This document shows, in pieces, positions 33,201 to 43,748 of a stretch of 64,000 bases of DNA. Source of the DNA: Azolla caroliniana (lineage: Eukaryota > Polypodiophyta); the NCBI GenBank assembly GCA_043228905.1, contig JBHGNT010000014.1:20646001-20710000 (forward strand), given 5' to 3'. Under the pieces are notes generated by a model that saw nothing but the letters and a program-made list of their open reading frames with translations, was not told the DNA's origin and searched no databases. How positions within the stretch are numbered: the stretch's first letter is position 1; each line of letters starts with the position of its first letter. A program made the translations under genes and the position numbers.

Positions 33201-34527
33201 CTCTACCATCATGTAAGGAGGAATGGTTGCGTCAACCCCTCATACTGAACCCACTATTTACATCAGAAGATGGGGTAATGTTAGGGAAGAGAACTAGGTT
33301 GAATTGGGTTGACTTTGATAAAGGTGAAGCTATGTCAGTTGGGAATTGGCTGACTTTTTCTTCTTCAGCAATGGAAAACAAAACCCAAGTTTGTAGGGCA
33401 ATTTGGGAAGAGGGAATATTATGTATTCAGAAATGGATAGAGTCTTTACAAGATCTTCCTTTCAACCTTCTCAAATTAGTATGTTTTGGTATGGTATGTT
33501 TTCATCCCTTCATGTATTATTGGGGGTTAGGGGTTATAAAAACTTTCACGAATGCTTGTACTTCGATGTTTTGTCTTGTGGACAACTGCATTCTTTCTTT
33601 GTGGAAGACGAAATTGTAACTCGAGGGAATAGGTTGCCTATTCGTGTATTATGGAAGAAAGATAAAAAATGGATATTGAACCCACATCCAAATGATGTAA
33701 ACAATCTCTCTAATTTATGGGTCTATGAGACTAAGCCCATTGATAGCCTTTTGTGGGATCCTGGTGAGTGGAAATAGCAAATCAGATCAGCGCAAGGAAT
33801 GTTAGGTAAGCAAATCCCATTCTTTCAGTATTCGGTAAAAATGGGTAGAGAAATGCTAAGGAGAGGTGTGACTATTACACCAACAGCTTGTAAATTTTGG
33901 AGACTTGGTAATGTAACAGATTCTTGGTTGAATGCTTATTGGAAATGGTTATGGGCCATGCAAATTCCTAAAAAGGTCGTGTTATTTAAATGGTTGTTGA
34001 TACATTATGCCATTCATGTGAAGTCATGGATGCGGAGACATTGTCAAGATTTAAAATGTGGCAGTTACAGTGGTTTTCCCATTGAATCGATTTACCATGT
34101 TTTATGGATATGTCCTATTGCTAGAGCAGTTTGGAAAAGAATGTTGAGAATGTTATATCCTATTTATGGTAGACAGGTGTACACATGGGGTTTTGTGAGA
34201 TGGGGAAGATTGGCTAAGGAAATTCAAAACTTTGAAAAGGAGTATGGTGAGTTCCTTCTCCTCTCCGATGGGAGACATGTATTGGAGATCTTGGATATTA
34301 CATCAGTTCGTTGTTTGGAAGAGGATATGGTCTGGTCTACAATATCTTCTCTAGTCGTTTGGGTATTGTGGAAGGCTAGATGTAAATGTGTATTTCAGAA
34401 AGTTAAACAGAATGCAGTTAACTTAGTCAAAGAGGTATGGTTAATGCTCGTACACACTTTAAGAGGTCAATATGATGCAATAACTGGTGAGCCTGAGGTT
34501 GTGATTCGTAGACAACAACAGTTTTGA
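30276..34527 (+). pseudogene. LINE-A ORF2 (endonuclease and reverse transcriptase)
   Basis: The APE-type endonuclease begins at the start (IVSWNVQGLG, FLQEHH, AGDFNMIED). A frameshift near 30,975 leads into DHSPLIVTL. The reverse transcriptase has PGTDGLSADFF, KWQPITILNTIYKI, LLLDFEKAYDIVDW, a damaged GCPLAPFLYL block and QFVDDTTLYL, the catalytic site with Val for Ala. The zinc-binding C-terminal domain is at about 33,930-34,150 (WLWAMQIPKKVVLFKWLL). Stops include TAG at 32,288-32,290 and 32,525-32,527 and two TAA codons near 31,230-31,330, with another frameshift between 33,400 and 33,620. The gene is dead but still alignable end to end. Confidence 0.9.
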
Positions 34528-34788
34528 GAAATTTGGAAAAACGTTGAGGTTTTCATCTCTTTTGGAGAAAGAATAAAGTGGAGATATGCTCCATCATGAT
34601 GGCTTTTTCCACCCCCCGTCTTGGAACAACTTCCATGAGGGCTTGTGATACTTGACATTCTGGTTGATGTGGATATAACGGTTGTAATATATTGTATGAA
34701 TTCGATGTAGCCTTTTGGCATCTTTCCATTAATACCAAGGTGAACCTTCTTTAAAAATTAAATAAATAAATAAAATCCTTTCTCAATG

Positions 34789-35400
34789 GAGTGTTTGTCA
34801 AGCCTATTAGCAATTTAACTTGTCCCACTACCGGTGCAACGGTAACCATACTCAATTGTCGTACCATTGTAGTGTTTTTCACACATATTTATTAATGTAA
34901 TTCAAAGAGAGGAAGGAGAGAGTACTTATAATGTAACAAATATCTTTGTTAGAGTACTAATGTGAAAATTTTCTTTATTGGAGCAAGTACAAATTCTTTC
35001 CTTGGTGACGCATTTGTCTTGCCTATTGGTGATTGAACTTGTCCCACTACCCTTCTAGTTATTGGTGACCACACTCAATTGTGGTACCATTGTAGTGTTT
35101 TTCACACACATTTATTAATATAATTGCGTGTTATCACCAACAAAATAAATGGAGAACGAGATAACATTATAATGAGTTATTAAAGTAAATCTTTAAACCC
35201 TTATACCCTTCCCAAGTGTAAATAGGAGATAGATGTAACAAGATGTATACATAATGGTGTTTGTCTTGCCTATTGGCGATTGAACATGTGCCACTACCCT
35301 TGTAGTTAGTTTTGACATTATAATGGGGTATTAAGGTAAATCTTTAAACCCTTATACCCTTCCCAAGTGTAAATAGGAATGTAATACAGGCCATCGAACA
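34789..35400 (+). repeat. LINE-B copy 1, 3' part, and diverged tandem repeats
   Basis: The sequence continues LINE-B after the LINE-A target site. Units of about 220 bp recur in diverged form, with cores TTGTCCCACTACC, GTACCATTGTAGTG and CACACA(C/T)ATTTATTAAT. A second core, AACCCTTATACCCTTCCCAAG, occurs at about 35,200 and 35,350. No gene. Confidence 0.65.
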
Positions 35401-35916
35401 GGCTTTTGTAGTGGAGTAGATTGTATATTCTAAAGGTATAGTATAATCCAATCGACATATAGATATAAATTCCTAGAACAGTGCAAGGGAGACTTTCAAT
35501 CCCATATTAAAATAGGATAAGATAGTCGATGTTGAAAAGGAGTTTAAGAGGAAAATAAGATTGGAATAGAGGATATCTAGAGAGTGTGGGTGATGGAAGC
35601 TGAATTGTTGTATTATCATTACTAGTAACTACATACGAAGTGCATTTTCTCACCTTGTTGGATTGAGATAGAGAAACTCCAAACATTGTTCTTACATAGA
35701 CAATTGGGAGTCAAATCCTCAACATCGGTGTTTGACCCATAGAGGTACTCGTCATGAAAGAGCACAAAATTCAAGAAAATTATCATCGATTGCCAAAACA
35801 AGCTTGGAACATAAGATGCAAGGTATAAAAGCTAGTAAGAGTTACATACAAGGTGATTTGTGGATTTCGTCTCATATCTCAAAATGGGCCTCCTCATGGA
35901 TGATAAAACATATATT
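35401..35916. other. Stretch without recognised gene
   Basis: AT-rich sequence with no open frame that I can relate to a family. Confidence 0.5.
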
Positions 35917-37205
35917 CTACTCTCTCTCTCTCTCTCTCTCTCTGGTGAAAACACACAATTATATTCATAAATGTGTGCGAAAACAACTACTTATAATGGG
36001 TGTCACAATGGAGTATAGTTACCCACTAACCACATGGGTAGTGGAACATGTTGAATTGCCAATAAGCAAGACGAACACTCCACTAAGGAAAGAATTTCCA
36101 CTTGCACCAATAAAGAAAATTCCCACATTAGTATTCCCTTCAACTTTTGTATTTGATGGTAGGCATAGAGTCTACCATCAACTTTTGTATTTGACGATTT
36201 GACTCTATGCCTACCATCAAATACAAAAGCATTGTGCATATACCAATTATGACACAATCCCCAAAACCTCATAAATAAGAAAACGATCTCCATCTCTGAT
36301 TTATGTCAACCTTTCTGAATTGTGCAAACATTCAATGTCTTTGGCGTCAAGTAACATAACAATAAAACTTGGTAAATTTGAGAAATGTGACTCCGAATGT
36401 GGCAAGCAATCCGACATTGTATGAAACAATGAGTACTATCTTCCATTTGAACTGTGCAAAAGAAACAATTGCCCATTGCTAGTCCACGTCGCTTTAGAGC
36501 TAATCCCAAAGGCAAACCCCAATCAAAACTCTCCAAATGAAGATCTTTGCTACAAGTGACAATTTAGAATGATAACTACATTTTCAGATTTACCACCATC
36601 CATGGCCAAAGTTATGTATTTTCCATTCTTCTTTAGCCTATTGAAGAGACTCAATGAAGCAATGATACATAAGATTAATAGTCACTTGCAAAATGGTGTG
36701 ACCCCGAAAACACCAGTCAATCCACGATTGGTCTCATGTTTATAAAGGTAAAGGACATTGCCTCAATGCGATATTTTCTAGTTTTTGCAAGATAAACCCA
36801 TAACAGGAACAACCTCCAAAATTCTTTGAGGTCGAGTCTCAACTATATCTCCCACCTCTTTGACCCCCAAATGAAACAAGCAATTAAGCAGAGAGTGTAA
36901 TCGCTCCTTTCTAGGCCAACATAATAATCGACAAGACACAACGAACTCTTTTTGCAAAGAATTAAAATGCTCTCTACTAGAAGGTCGTTTTCATACACAT
37001 AATGAGAGTGCTTCTTGCTTTGAGACAACCAAGTGTTGAACACATGAAGAGCCAGGAATATTATTGAAATGCATTTCTTCAATAATTGCCAACATGAAGC
37101 CTCAATCATTGTCCTCCCATGTGTTAAACCCTTGATCTCAATGAAATATTGAGAAATAGACATCCATGGTTGTGGGAAGCAAGCTAAAGGATTCAAGAGA
37201 CACAT
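35917..37205 (-). mobile_element. LINE-B copy 2, decayed, minus strand
   Basis: In minus-strand reading the right part (36,540-37,205) is a worn ORF2 C-terminal region. The segment 36,306-36,536 encodes a LINE zinc-binding domain, GLPLGLALKRRGLAMGNCFF followed by Cys-Thr-Val-Gln-Met-Glu-Asp and HCFIQC. The left part is the 3' region, ending in a (GA)n run (plus strand (CT)n, 35,917-35,943). Order and sequence match LINE-B copy 1 in the opposite orientation. Confidence 0.75.
36144..36229. repeat. Perfect 29-bp inverted repeat (hairpin)
   Basis: Arm 1 (36,144-36,172) begins CTTTTGTATTTGATGG. Arm 2 (36,201-36,229) is its exact reverse complement. The loop is 28 nt and itself repeats part of the arm (CTTTTGTATTTGA). 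It lies within the 3' region of LINE-B copy 2. It would fold into a miRNA-precursor-like stem if transcribed. Confidence 0.9.
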
Positions 37206-37553
37206 AAAAGCAAAATTTTGTGATTTGGTTGGATGTCAGATATGGAAAAATGGTTTTATAGATGGGATGCAAGACACTTGCTTCATGATGCATCACTAGA
37301 TTCCTCTGTAAATGAGGCCTTTTTGCAACACCAATGTATCATGACATGGGACAAATGTGGATGCTTATTCTTCACACATTATACACCACATGTTGCACCT
37401 AACTACAAAACCATATTCTTCGTGGAATGGGGAAACCATACACATTGATACATGCTAGTGCCCATGCCATTATCTGTCATTCGAACCATTGCTTCCATGC
37501 AACTTAGCTCACATGCATTACGATGTGAGAGGGGGCGTTGGGGCACAAGTTAT
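37206..37553. other. Short stretch without recognised gene
   Basis: A 71-codon open frame (37,233-37,448) has no features that I recognise. Confidence 0.5.
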
Positions 37554-37599
37554 TGTGAAAGTGATTATCTGCAACGAATGGTGTGTGTGTATGTGTAGT

Positions 37600-37663
<64 letters not shown>

Positions 37664-37941
37664 AGTTATACAGAAAACAAGAAAACTTTATTAACAAGAA
37701 CAAGAATGAACCAACCATTACAAGGAGAGGAGACAAGTGCTTATATAGTCACCTTCTCTCTATATCCTCTTTCTACAACCACCACTTACTAAAGAGAGGT
37801 GGAGACTTAACTACACAAAACATGTGTCATAAAACTTTAAGGTTCTATGGCACACTAGTTGCTATATTAGGAGGTGGGGTGTTCACACACTAGTGCTAAG
37901 GTGTGTTCTCACACTAGGGAAGTTGAGTTTGATTCTCAACA
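37554..37941 (-). repeat. LTR of Copia-2 (3' LTR)
   Basis: 388 bp. In element direction it starts TGTTGAGAATC and ends TCACTTTCACA. A TATA box (CTATATAAGC, about 37,740-37,748) is followed about 85 nt later by a long (CT)n tract (37,599-37,657 on the plus strand as (GA)n). A purine tract, GAAGGGGCA, lies just inside (37,942-37,950). Confidence 0.8.
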
Positions 37942-40611
37942 TGCCCCTTCAAACACAACTTCTAGTCGCTGAAAAGTTGGTTCGGGTTGGCTTTGAGTCG
38001 GCCCCGGCTTCCGCTTTGGTTAGATCGATCGACGTTGTGTCGATTGGTTCCTTACTCCCCCTCAAGCTCGATTGTTCGGTGATCGAGAGAATGAGATTTG
38101 TCGTGAACTGTCATAGCTTGTTGGCTTCCAGGGCCTTCGTGAAGATGTCGGTCGTTTGTAGATTCATGTTGATGTGTTGCAAGTCGATATCTCCAGCCAT
38201 GGCACATTCTCAGATGAAGTGATAATGCACCTCAATGTGCTTAGTCCAAGCGTGGAATACTAGGTTGCAGGCCAAGTGGATACTGCTCATGTTGTCACAA
38301 TAGAGGAGAATCAGATCCTTGCTGGGAATGCCCAGATCCTTCAGAATTTGCTAAATCAGCCAAACAGCTTCGCATGTTGCCACGGATGCGCCCCCATATT
38401 CTACTTCTGTGCTCAATAGTGCGACTGTTGATTGCTTCTTACTACTCCACGATATGGCTCCGTTGCCGAGGGAGAAGACAAATCCCGATGTTGATCATTT
38501 GTCAACTTTGTCATCAGCCTAGTTGGCATCGATTTACCCTTCGAGTCGAATCGGTATGGGCGATCTGTAGAGGATGTCGAAGTTCACGTTCCACTCACAT
38601 AGCGTAACACTCTCTTAGCACAGTGTAGGTGAATATTTCGTGGTGTCTGCATAAACTGGCTAAGGAGGCCGACTAGGTAGCTGAGGTCGGGCCTAGTGAT
38701 GGTGAGATAGATAAGGCTTCCGACTAGTTGACGATAGAAAGTCGCCTCACACTCTTCTATGCCGGAATCGACATCTAGCCTTAGATTTCGATCGAGCGGG
38801 GTAGCGACAGGCTTACACTCTATCATCCCAAACTTGTGAAGAAGATTGAGGATATAGTGACGTTCGGAGATCATGATGCCATCAAGAGTTCGAATTACTT
38901 CTATCCGTAGAAAGAAATGAAGCTCCTTCATGTCTTTCATATCGAATCATACAGAGAATAGCTTCTTGGTGTGTTCGATATCCCCAATGTGCTCTCCTCC
39001 AATGACCAAGTCGTCCACATAAATTATAATGATAGTTGTCCTCTAGAGTCATTCCGGATGAACATGGAATTGCCGGACTTGGACATTTTGAAGCCGATTT
39101 GGTGAAGATATTGGGTTATCTTCGAATGTCATGCTCTTGGTGCCTACTTGAGGCCATCGAGAGGCTTTTTGAGTCGGTAGACAGCAATCGGATGCGTACT
39201 CAACTTGAATCCCAATGGTTGTACCATGCACACTTCCTCTCCTAACTCGCCTACGAGAAAGGCATTCTTCACGTCCATTTCATGGAAGTGCCACCCTTCA
39301 GCTGCTACAAATGCGATCACGATTCAGATGGTTGTCATCTTTTCCACCGGGGTAAAGGCCTCTTCGTAATCAACCCCGTGTATCTGCGCATACCCTTTTG
39401 CCACAAGTCGGGCCGTATACCGATTGACAGTGCTGTCGGCATTATACTTCACCTTGAATATCCATCGGCATCTAATTGCCTTTTGATGGGGTGAAGAGGG
39501 GACGATATCCCATGTCTCGTTTTTGAAGAGTGTTTGCATCTCCTCATTCATTGCTTCGACCCATCGTAGGTCCTTCGCGGCTTTAGAAAATGTTTCTAGC
39601 TCTCGAATTGTCGCCACCTTCATCATAAATGCATAATGATATGCCATGTAATCATTGTAGCTGAATCGGCTGACTACATTCTTTTCTCGTGTGGAGCAAC
39701 GTGGTGTCGATGGTGCCCTAATGCTAGGCACATCCAATCCACCATACTCAATATCAGGTGAGTGATCCAATTCATTTCCATTTGAGTCTTCGTACCCATG
39801 CATTTTGGCCTTTCCTTTGTCTTGTTTCAAACTCGGTCACGACGTGCTTTGGTCGCTTGGTGGTTCCCGTAGTCCACTCAACGTGGTCGAGATTGGACTC
39901 TCTTCTGATGTGAGCCTTAGTCGGTCATCCTCCTCCCAATCGATTATATCGAAATTGGATTCAATTGGATCAGATGGAGTTGAGTCAATTGTGTACCAGG
40001 ATGTCATCTCGTGGAATACGACATCACTACTCACCCATACCTTCTTGATAGAGGGGTTGAAGCACTTATACCCCTTTTGTTCGAGTGAGTACCCCACGAG
40101 GATACACTTCTCCGATTTTGGATCAAGCTTTTGCCGTTTTTCATTGGGAATATGTACGAAGGCGATAGAAACAAATATCTGTTGAGAATCGAACTCAACT
40201 TCCCATAGGGACAATGTTCACACTGGTCAGTGGAAGACTTACTAGGATAGATTTGTAATTAATAGAAAGGGCATTTGCCTTAGAATAGTGGTATTTAAAC
40301 CAACCTTTTGTAACTGAGTTGTTGTTGGATGTAATATACAATTTCTTGTCTAGAGCTCTCTCCCTCTCTCTTTCATTCTCTGTTGTCTCATGTGCACATA
40401 CACACACACACACTTCCGTTGCATAGAATCACTCTCGATTCTTTACAATATCCTTACGTGGGATAGATCCGGCTTCTTTCCATAGAACTTCTCATGGGGG
40501 GTGACATCGTGCACTCCGAATGTTGTGCACCAATTCATTAGGTAGACGGTCGTGTTCGCTACTTCAACCTAGTATGATTTCGGCATATGTTTCTCATGCA
40601 TCATTGCCCTT
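37942..40611 (-). pseudogene. Copia-2 pol remnant (integrase C-terminus to RNase H)
   Basis: Minus-strand frames give, in order: integrase C-terminal part (EKHMPKSY...GVHDVTPHEKFYGKKPDL, 40,453-40,600); after the solo LTR, HIPNEKRQKLDPKSEKCILV (39,837-40,179); reverse transcriptase N-half with AMNEEMQTLFKNETWDIV (39,324-39,830); YVDDLVIGGE around 39,020; FDMKDMKELHFFLRIEV and ITRPDLSYLVGLLSQFM (38,584-38,940); and a worn RNase H to about 38,100. Several stops and shifts are present. Gag, protease, the first half of integrase and the 5' LTR are missing; the break at 40,612 coincides with the Copia-3 LTR. Confidence 0.85.
40180..40447. mobile_element. Solo LTR inserted in Copia-2
   Basis: 268 bp with TGTTGAGAATCG...TTCTTTACA ends, flanked by the 5-bp duplication ATATC (40,175-40,179 and 40,448-40,452). 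It splits an integrase coding region that rejoins on both sides. The first 40 bases resemble the start of the Copia-2 LTR in opposite orientation, so it belongs to a related family. It is the product of recombination between two LTRs of a former full element. Confidence 0.88.
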
Positions 40612-40716
40612 TGTTAATAATTAGGTAAGTAATTAAGCAAGGATTAATTAGTACCTAATTATGTGATTAGTTGATAAGCGGAAGATTAAGTGATATGTGT
40701 GTGTATGTGTGTGAGA

Positions 40717-40764
<48 letters not shown>

Positions 40765-41089
40765 GTTAACACTTATGAACAACACAAGATGGGGGATCAT
40801 TAACTCTATATTAAATTAGCATTATCATCATCAAATACAAAAATACCTACAATGAGGTATATATAGATCGCATGTGCAAGGGTGCACATGTGTGAGGATA
40901 ATATAGGTACAAAAGTGTAAGTTCTATATTAAATGTACTTAGGAGTGGAGGATCTAGAATATCCCACTTAAGTACAAGGTCCTATTTAAGGCGTTATAAT
41001 CAACACTTCTAATTAGATTCTATCTAGGTAACTACGAAATTACATGGTTGACTAACTAACTAAACTAAGTTGAGCTTAATCTCTCAACA
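40612..41089 (-). repeat. LTR of Copia-3
   Basis: 478 bp, TGTTAATAATTAGG...CTCTCAACA on the plus strand, with a purine tract GAGGGGGCG just inside at its right. It has a TATA-like CTATATATACC (about 40,856-40,866 on the minus strand) followed about 90 nt later by a (CT)n run (40,719-40,762). No target duplication was found because the partner LTR is absent. Confidence 0.75.
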
Positions 41090-41514
41090 CGCCCCCTCAA
41101 GCTCGAGTGTGAGGCGTTCGACATCTGCTTTGGCTTTCGTCGGCTTCGTGTGCTTCTGTCCGGCCTTCAGCTTTCTTCGTTGTGGCAATCTCGGTTCCTC
41201 CCCCTCAAGCCGGTGACGAAGGCTTGTAGTGTGTGGGCGAAGGTCGACTACTTCCACCGATCATGGGTTACGAGCTGCTTCGGTGGAGCTCTTGGGCTCT
41301 TGTTCGGCCGCTACCTTCATCGTGAAGGTATAGTGATGGGCCATGTACTCGTTGTAGTCATGCTGAGTGACTGGGTTCTTAGCTCTAGATGAGCGTTGAT
41401 GTTTTTCGCTCGTTTATGTGAGCGCCTTCTTTACTCTGGGTGTCTGCATGATGGGTACACTGAACTCAATGTCTAGTGGGGGAGCCGACACATCCGAATC
41501 ACTGTCGTCGGGAT

Positions 41515-41516
<2 letters not shown>
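41090..41516 (-). pseudogene. Copia-3 internal remnant
   Basis: The minus strand still encodes part of the integrase-reverse transcriptase linker (YNEYMAHHYTFTMKVA, about 41,310-41,365), close to the same part of Copia-2. Most of pol is deleted and the rest lies next to a long (CT)n tract. Confidence 0.7.

Positions 41517-41601
<85 letters not shown>
41517..41601. repeat. (CT)n-(CA)n microsatellite
   Basis: About 35 CT units followed by about 7 CA units. Confidence 0.95.
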
Positions 41602-43748
41602 TGCTTCATGAGATAAGTGTTAAATATGTTACCCTAAGCCTTGTCCTAACATTTGTGTAAGTGATTATGGTTCCTAATTAATTGAAGCATGTTTTTCTCA
41701 ATTGTGCATGTCCTTGTGATCCTAAAACAACAATGGGTTTGTAAGGAGGTTCCCAACAATCATGGTACAAATTGGCTAACTAACATGAGGAACAAGCATT
41801 GTGGAAGATACCTCCCATAAAGGGTAAGAGGGGATATGCAAGTTCCTCTCCCTTACTAGCGGGTTGCCTAGTACAATAGATGACCTTGGTGAAATTGTAA
41901 CTCCAATACTCAAAAAGGGCTCCAATTTGAAGTGTTCTCCCACATAAATTGACTTTCTATATGATACTCTCAAGCATTCCACTATTGGTTATTGCCCATT
42001 TATGCTAATTGACACACTTAGAGTTCAACATTTCAATGTATGAAAGAAATGCTAATGAATTCTTGGGAATACGTTAAAACAACACAAGATTGTGTGTGAT
42101 GAGGTGCTTGAGGAGAATATGTATAAGATCTGTGGTTGGAAGACAAATCAAGCCCCTGTGGTTGCTTCGTCATTGTTATACGGTATACCCAACCTTGGGG
42201 GTGGTATTCGGTGACTCAAGGATGCCTATCACCCACAATGAATCATCTTGCATGCCTCATTTGCTTTTCTTTTGCTCCAATTTTAATTTTTACCTCTTTG
42301 ACAAATTTAGCCCAACCTTAGTTCAACTTGACATTGCCTAGAGTTGTTGATTTCAATTTCTTTGGCTTGGGCAAGTTCTTAACCGCCTCCTTTGTATGCT
42401 CTTGTTACAACTCAAGTCTAAGGTTACTAACACCGTCTTCATTCACCTTCATTTTGTCATATTGAACTCCAATGTATTTGTTGTCTTCTTCAAGAATGGA
42501 GATTTGAAATTTTAAGGGATTGATCACTATATCTAAGTTCTTACCAAAGTTGATCAAATCAAGCAATGTTTTTTCAAGGTTTGTTAAATGTCAATCCATC
42601 TTCTTAAACTTAGTCATGTGCTCAATGGTGTTTGTGGCAATCAAGTTGGTGGCAGTTGAGAGGAGATATAGTTGCTTGTACATTAAAGAAAGCTAACCTA
42701 AGAGAACAACCAACCCTAAAGGCCCAAATACAAGAAACTATAGTAGCCTAAAATACAAGAACACATTAGTTGGTACTGTTACTGAATGGAGACCAAAATG
42801 TCATTGGTTCAATTAGATATGTATGGAGTAATGGAGGTGACAAATTTGGGTCTCGAACCCAAGACAAAGTGCTAGTAGTCTTAACAACTCCACACTAAGG
42901 TAAGCTAATTACGATAAAAAAGAGAAAGGGAGATTACTGAGTAATAGAAACATGAGCTAGATAGGACCATATCTGTATCTACCAATCATGATTGCAAATA
43001 TGGGTGAATTAATGTGATCCATTGACAATATAAAAGTTATGGGTTTCTTAAATATTCACAATAATCATATCAATGCATTAGTTGGAACAATTCTCATAAT
43101 TGCTTTTCAGGTTCATCTTTCTCATTTTTGCATGGTGAAATTCCAAATTCATTGCTTTTTTCCTCTAATGGCTGAACTTACAAGCTGACAAAATGTTGAT
43201 TTTTACATCAATCAATTCTTGATAATGCTATATGATACAAAGGCAATGAAAAGGTACCATATATAAGGGCACCTCTAATGGTAAGATGTAAACATGTACA
43301 TGAAACTTTTTGGATCCATGTTCATTAAGACTTTTACAAAGCTCTCCAAATGCTTAAATATCATGGAGGGAAAAAGAAAACAAATGGCTCTTTTTTCACA
43401 TGCCTTTTGCTTTCACTTAAAGATATTCCCCCGAGCAACAATTTCGCTACAAGCATCTCTTGATTTGTTTGTAGCATCAAAAAACAAATCCATTCATGGT
43501 GGTATTACTTTCATCTTCTAGCCAGCAAAGCGTGTCTTAGTCCTCAGACTGATTTGGGAACTCTTATGCTCTTCGTAGATGACACAATGGTATTATATCA
43601 TCTCAAAATTTCACTGCCAAATATGAGTGCTTCTATAAAGGCCCTAGGATAAGACGCCATGGGCACACTCTGAAAGAATCCTCTGCTGTGTTGTTGGCTG
43701 GATCATTTAATTACTGTAATGAATGGGCTATAAGGACCCAATAATGAA
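41602..43748. other. Intergenic region downstream of MED12
   Basis: No gene, LTR or transposon domain was recognised. The last 100-200 bases before 43,749 should include the MED12 3' UTR. Confidence 0.5.

Larger units (their letters stand above)
28784..34775 (+). mobile_element. L1-type LINE (LINE-A), near full length, coding-dead
   Basis: A 5,992-bp non-LTR retrotransposon flanked by the 13-bp duplication TCCTTTCTCAATG (28,771-28,783 and 34,776-34,788), with an (AAAT)n tail. It has two open-frame regions: ORF1 (28,842-30,283) with RNA-binding features, and ORF2 (30,276-34,527) with endonuclease, reverse transcriptase and C-terminal zinc region. It lacks LTRs. Both frames carry stops or shifts, so this copy cannot move unaided. 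It inserted within the 3' region of LINE-B. Confidence 0.92.
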
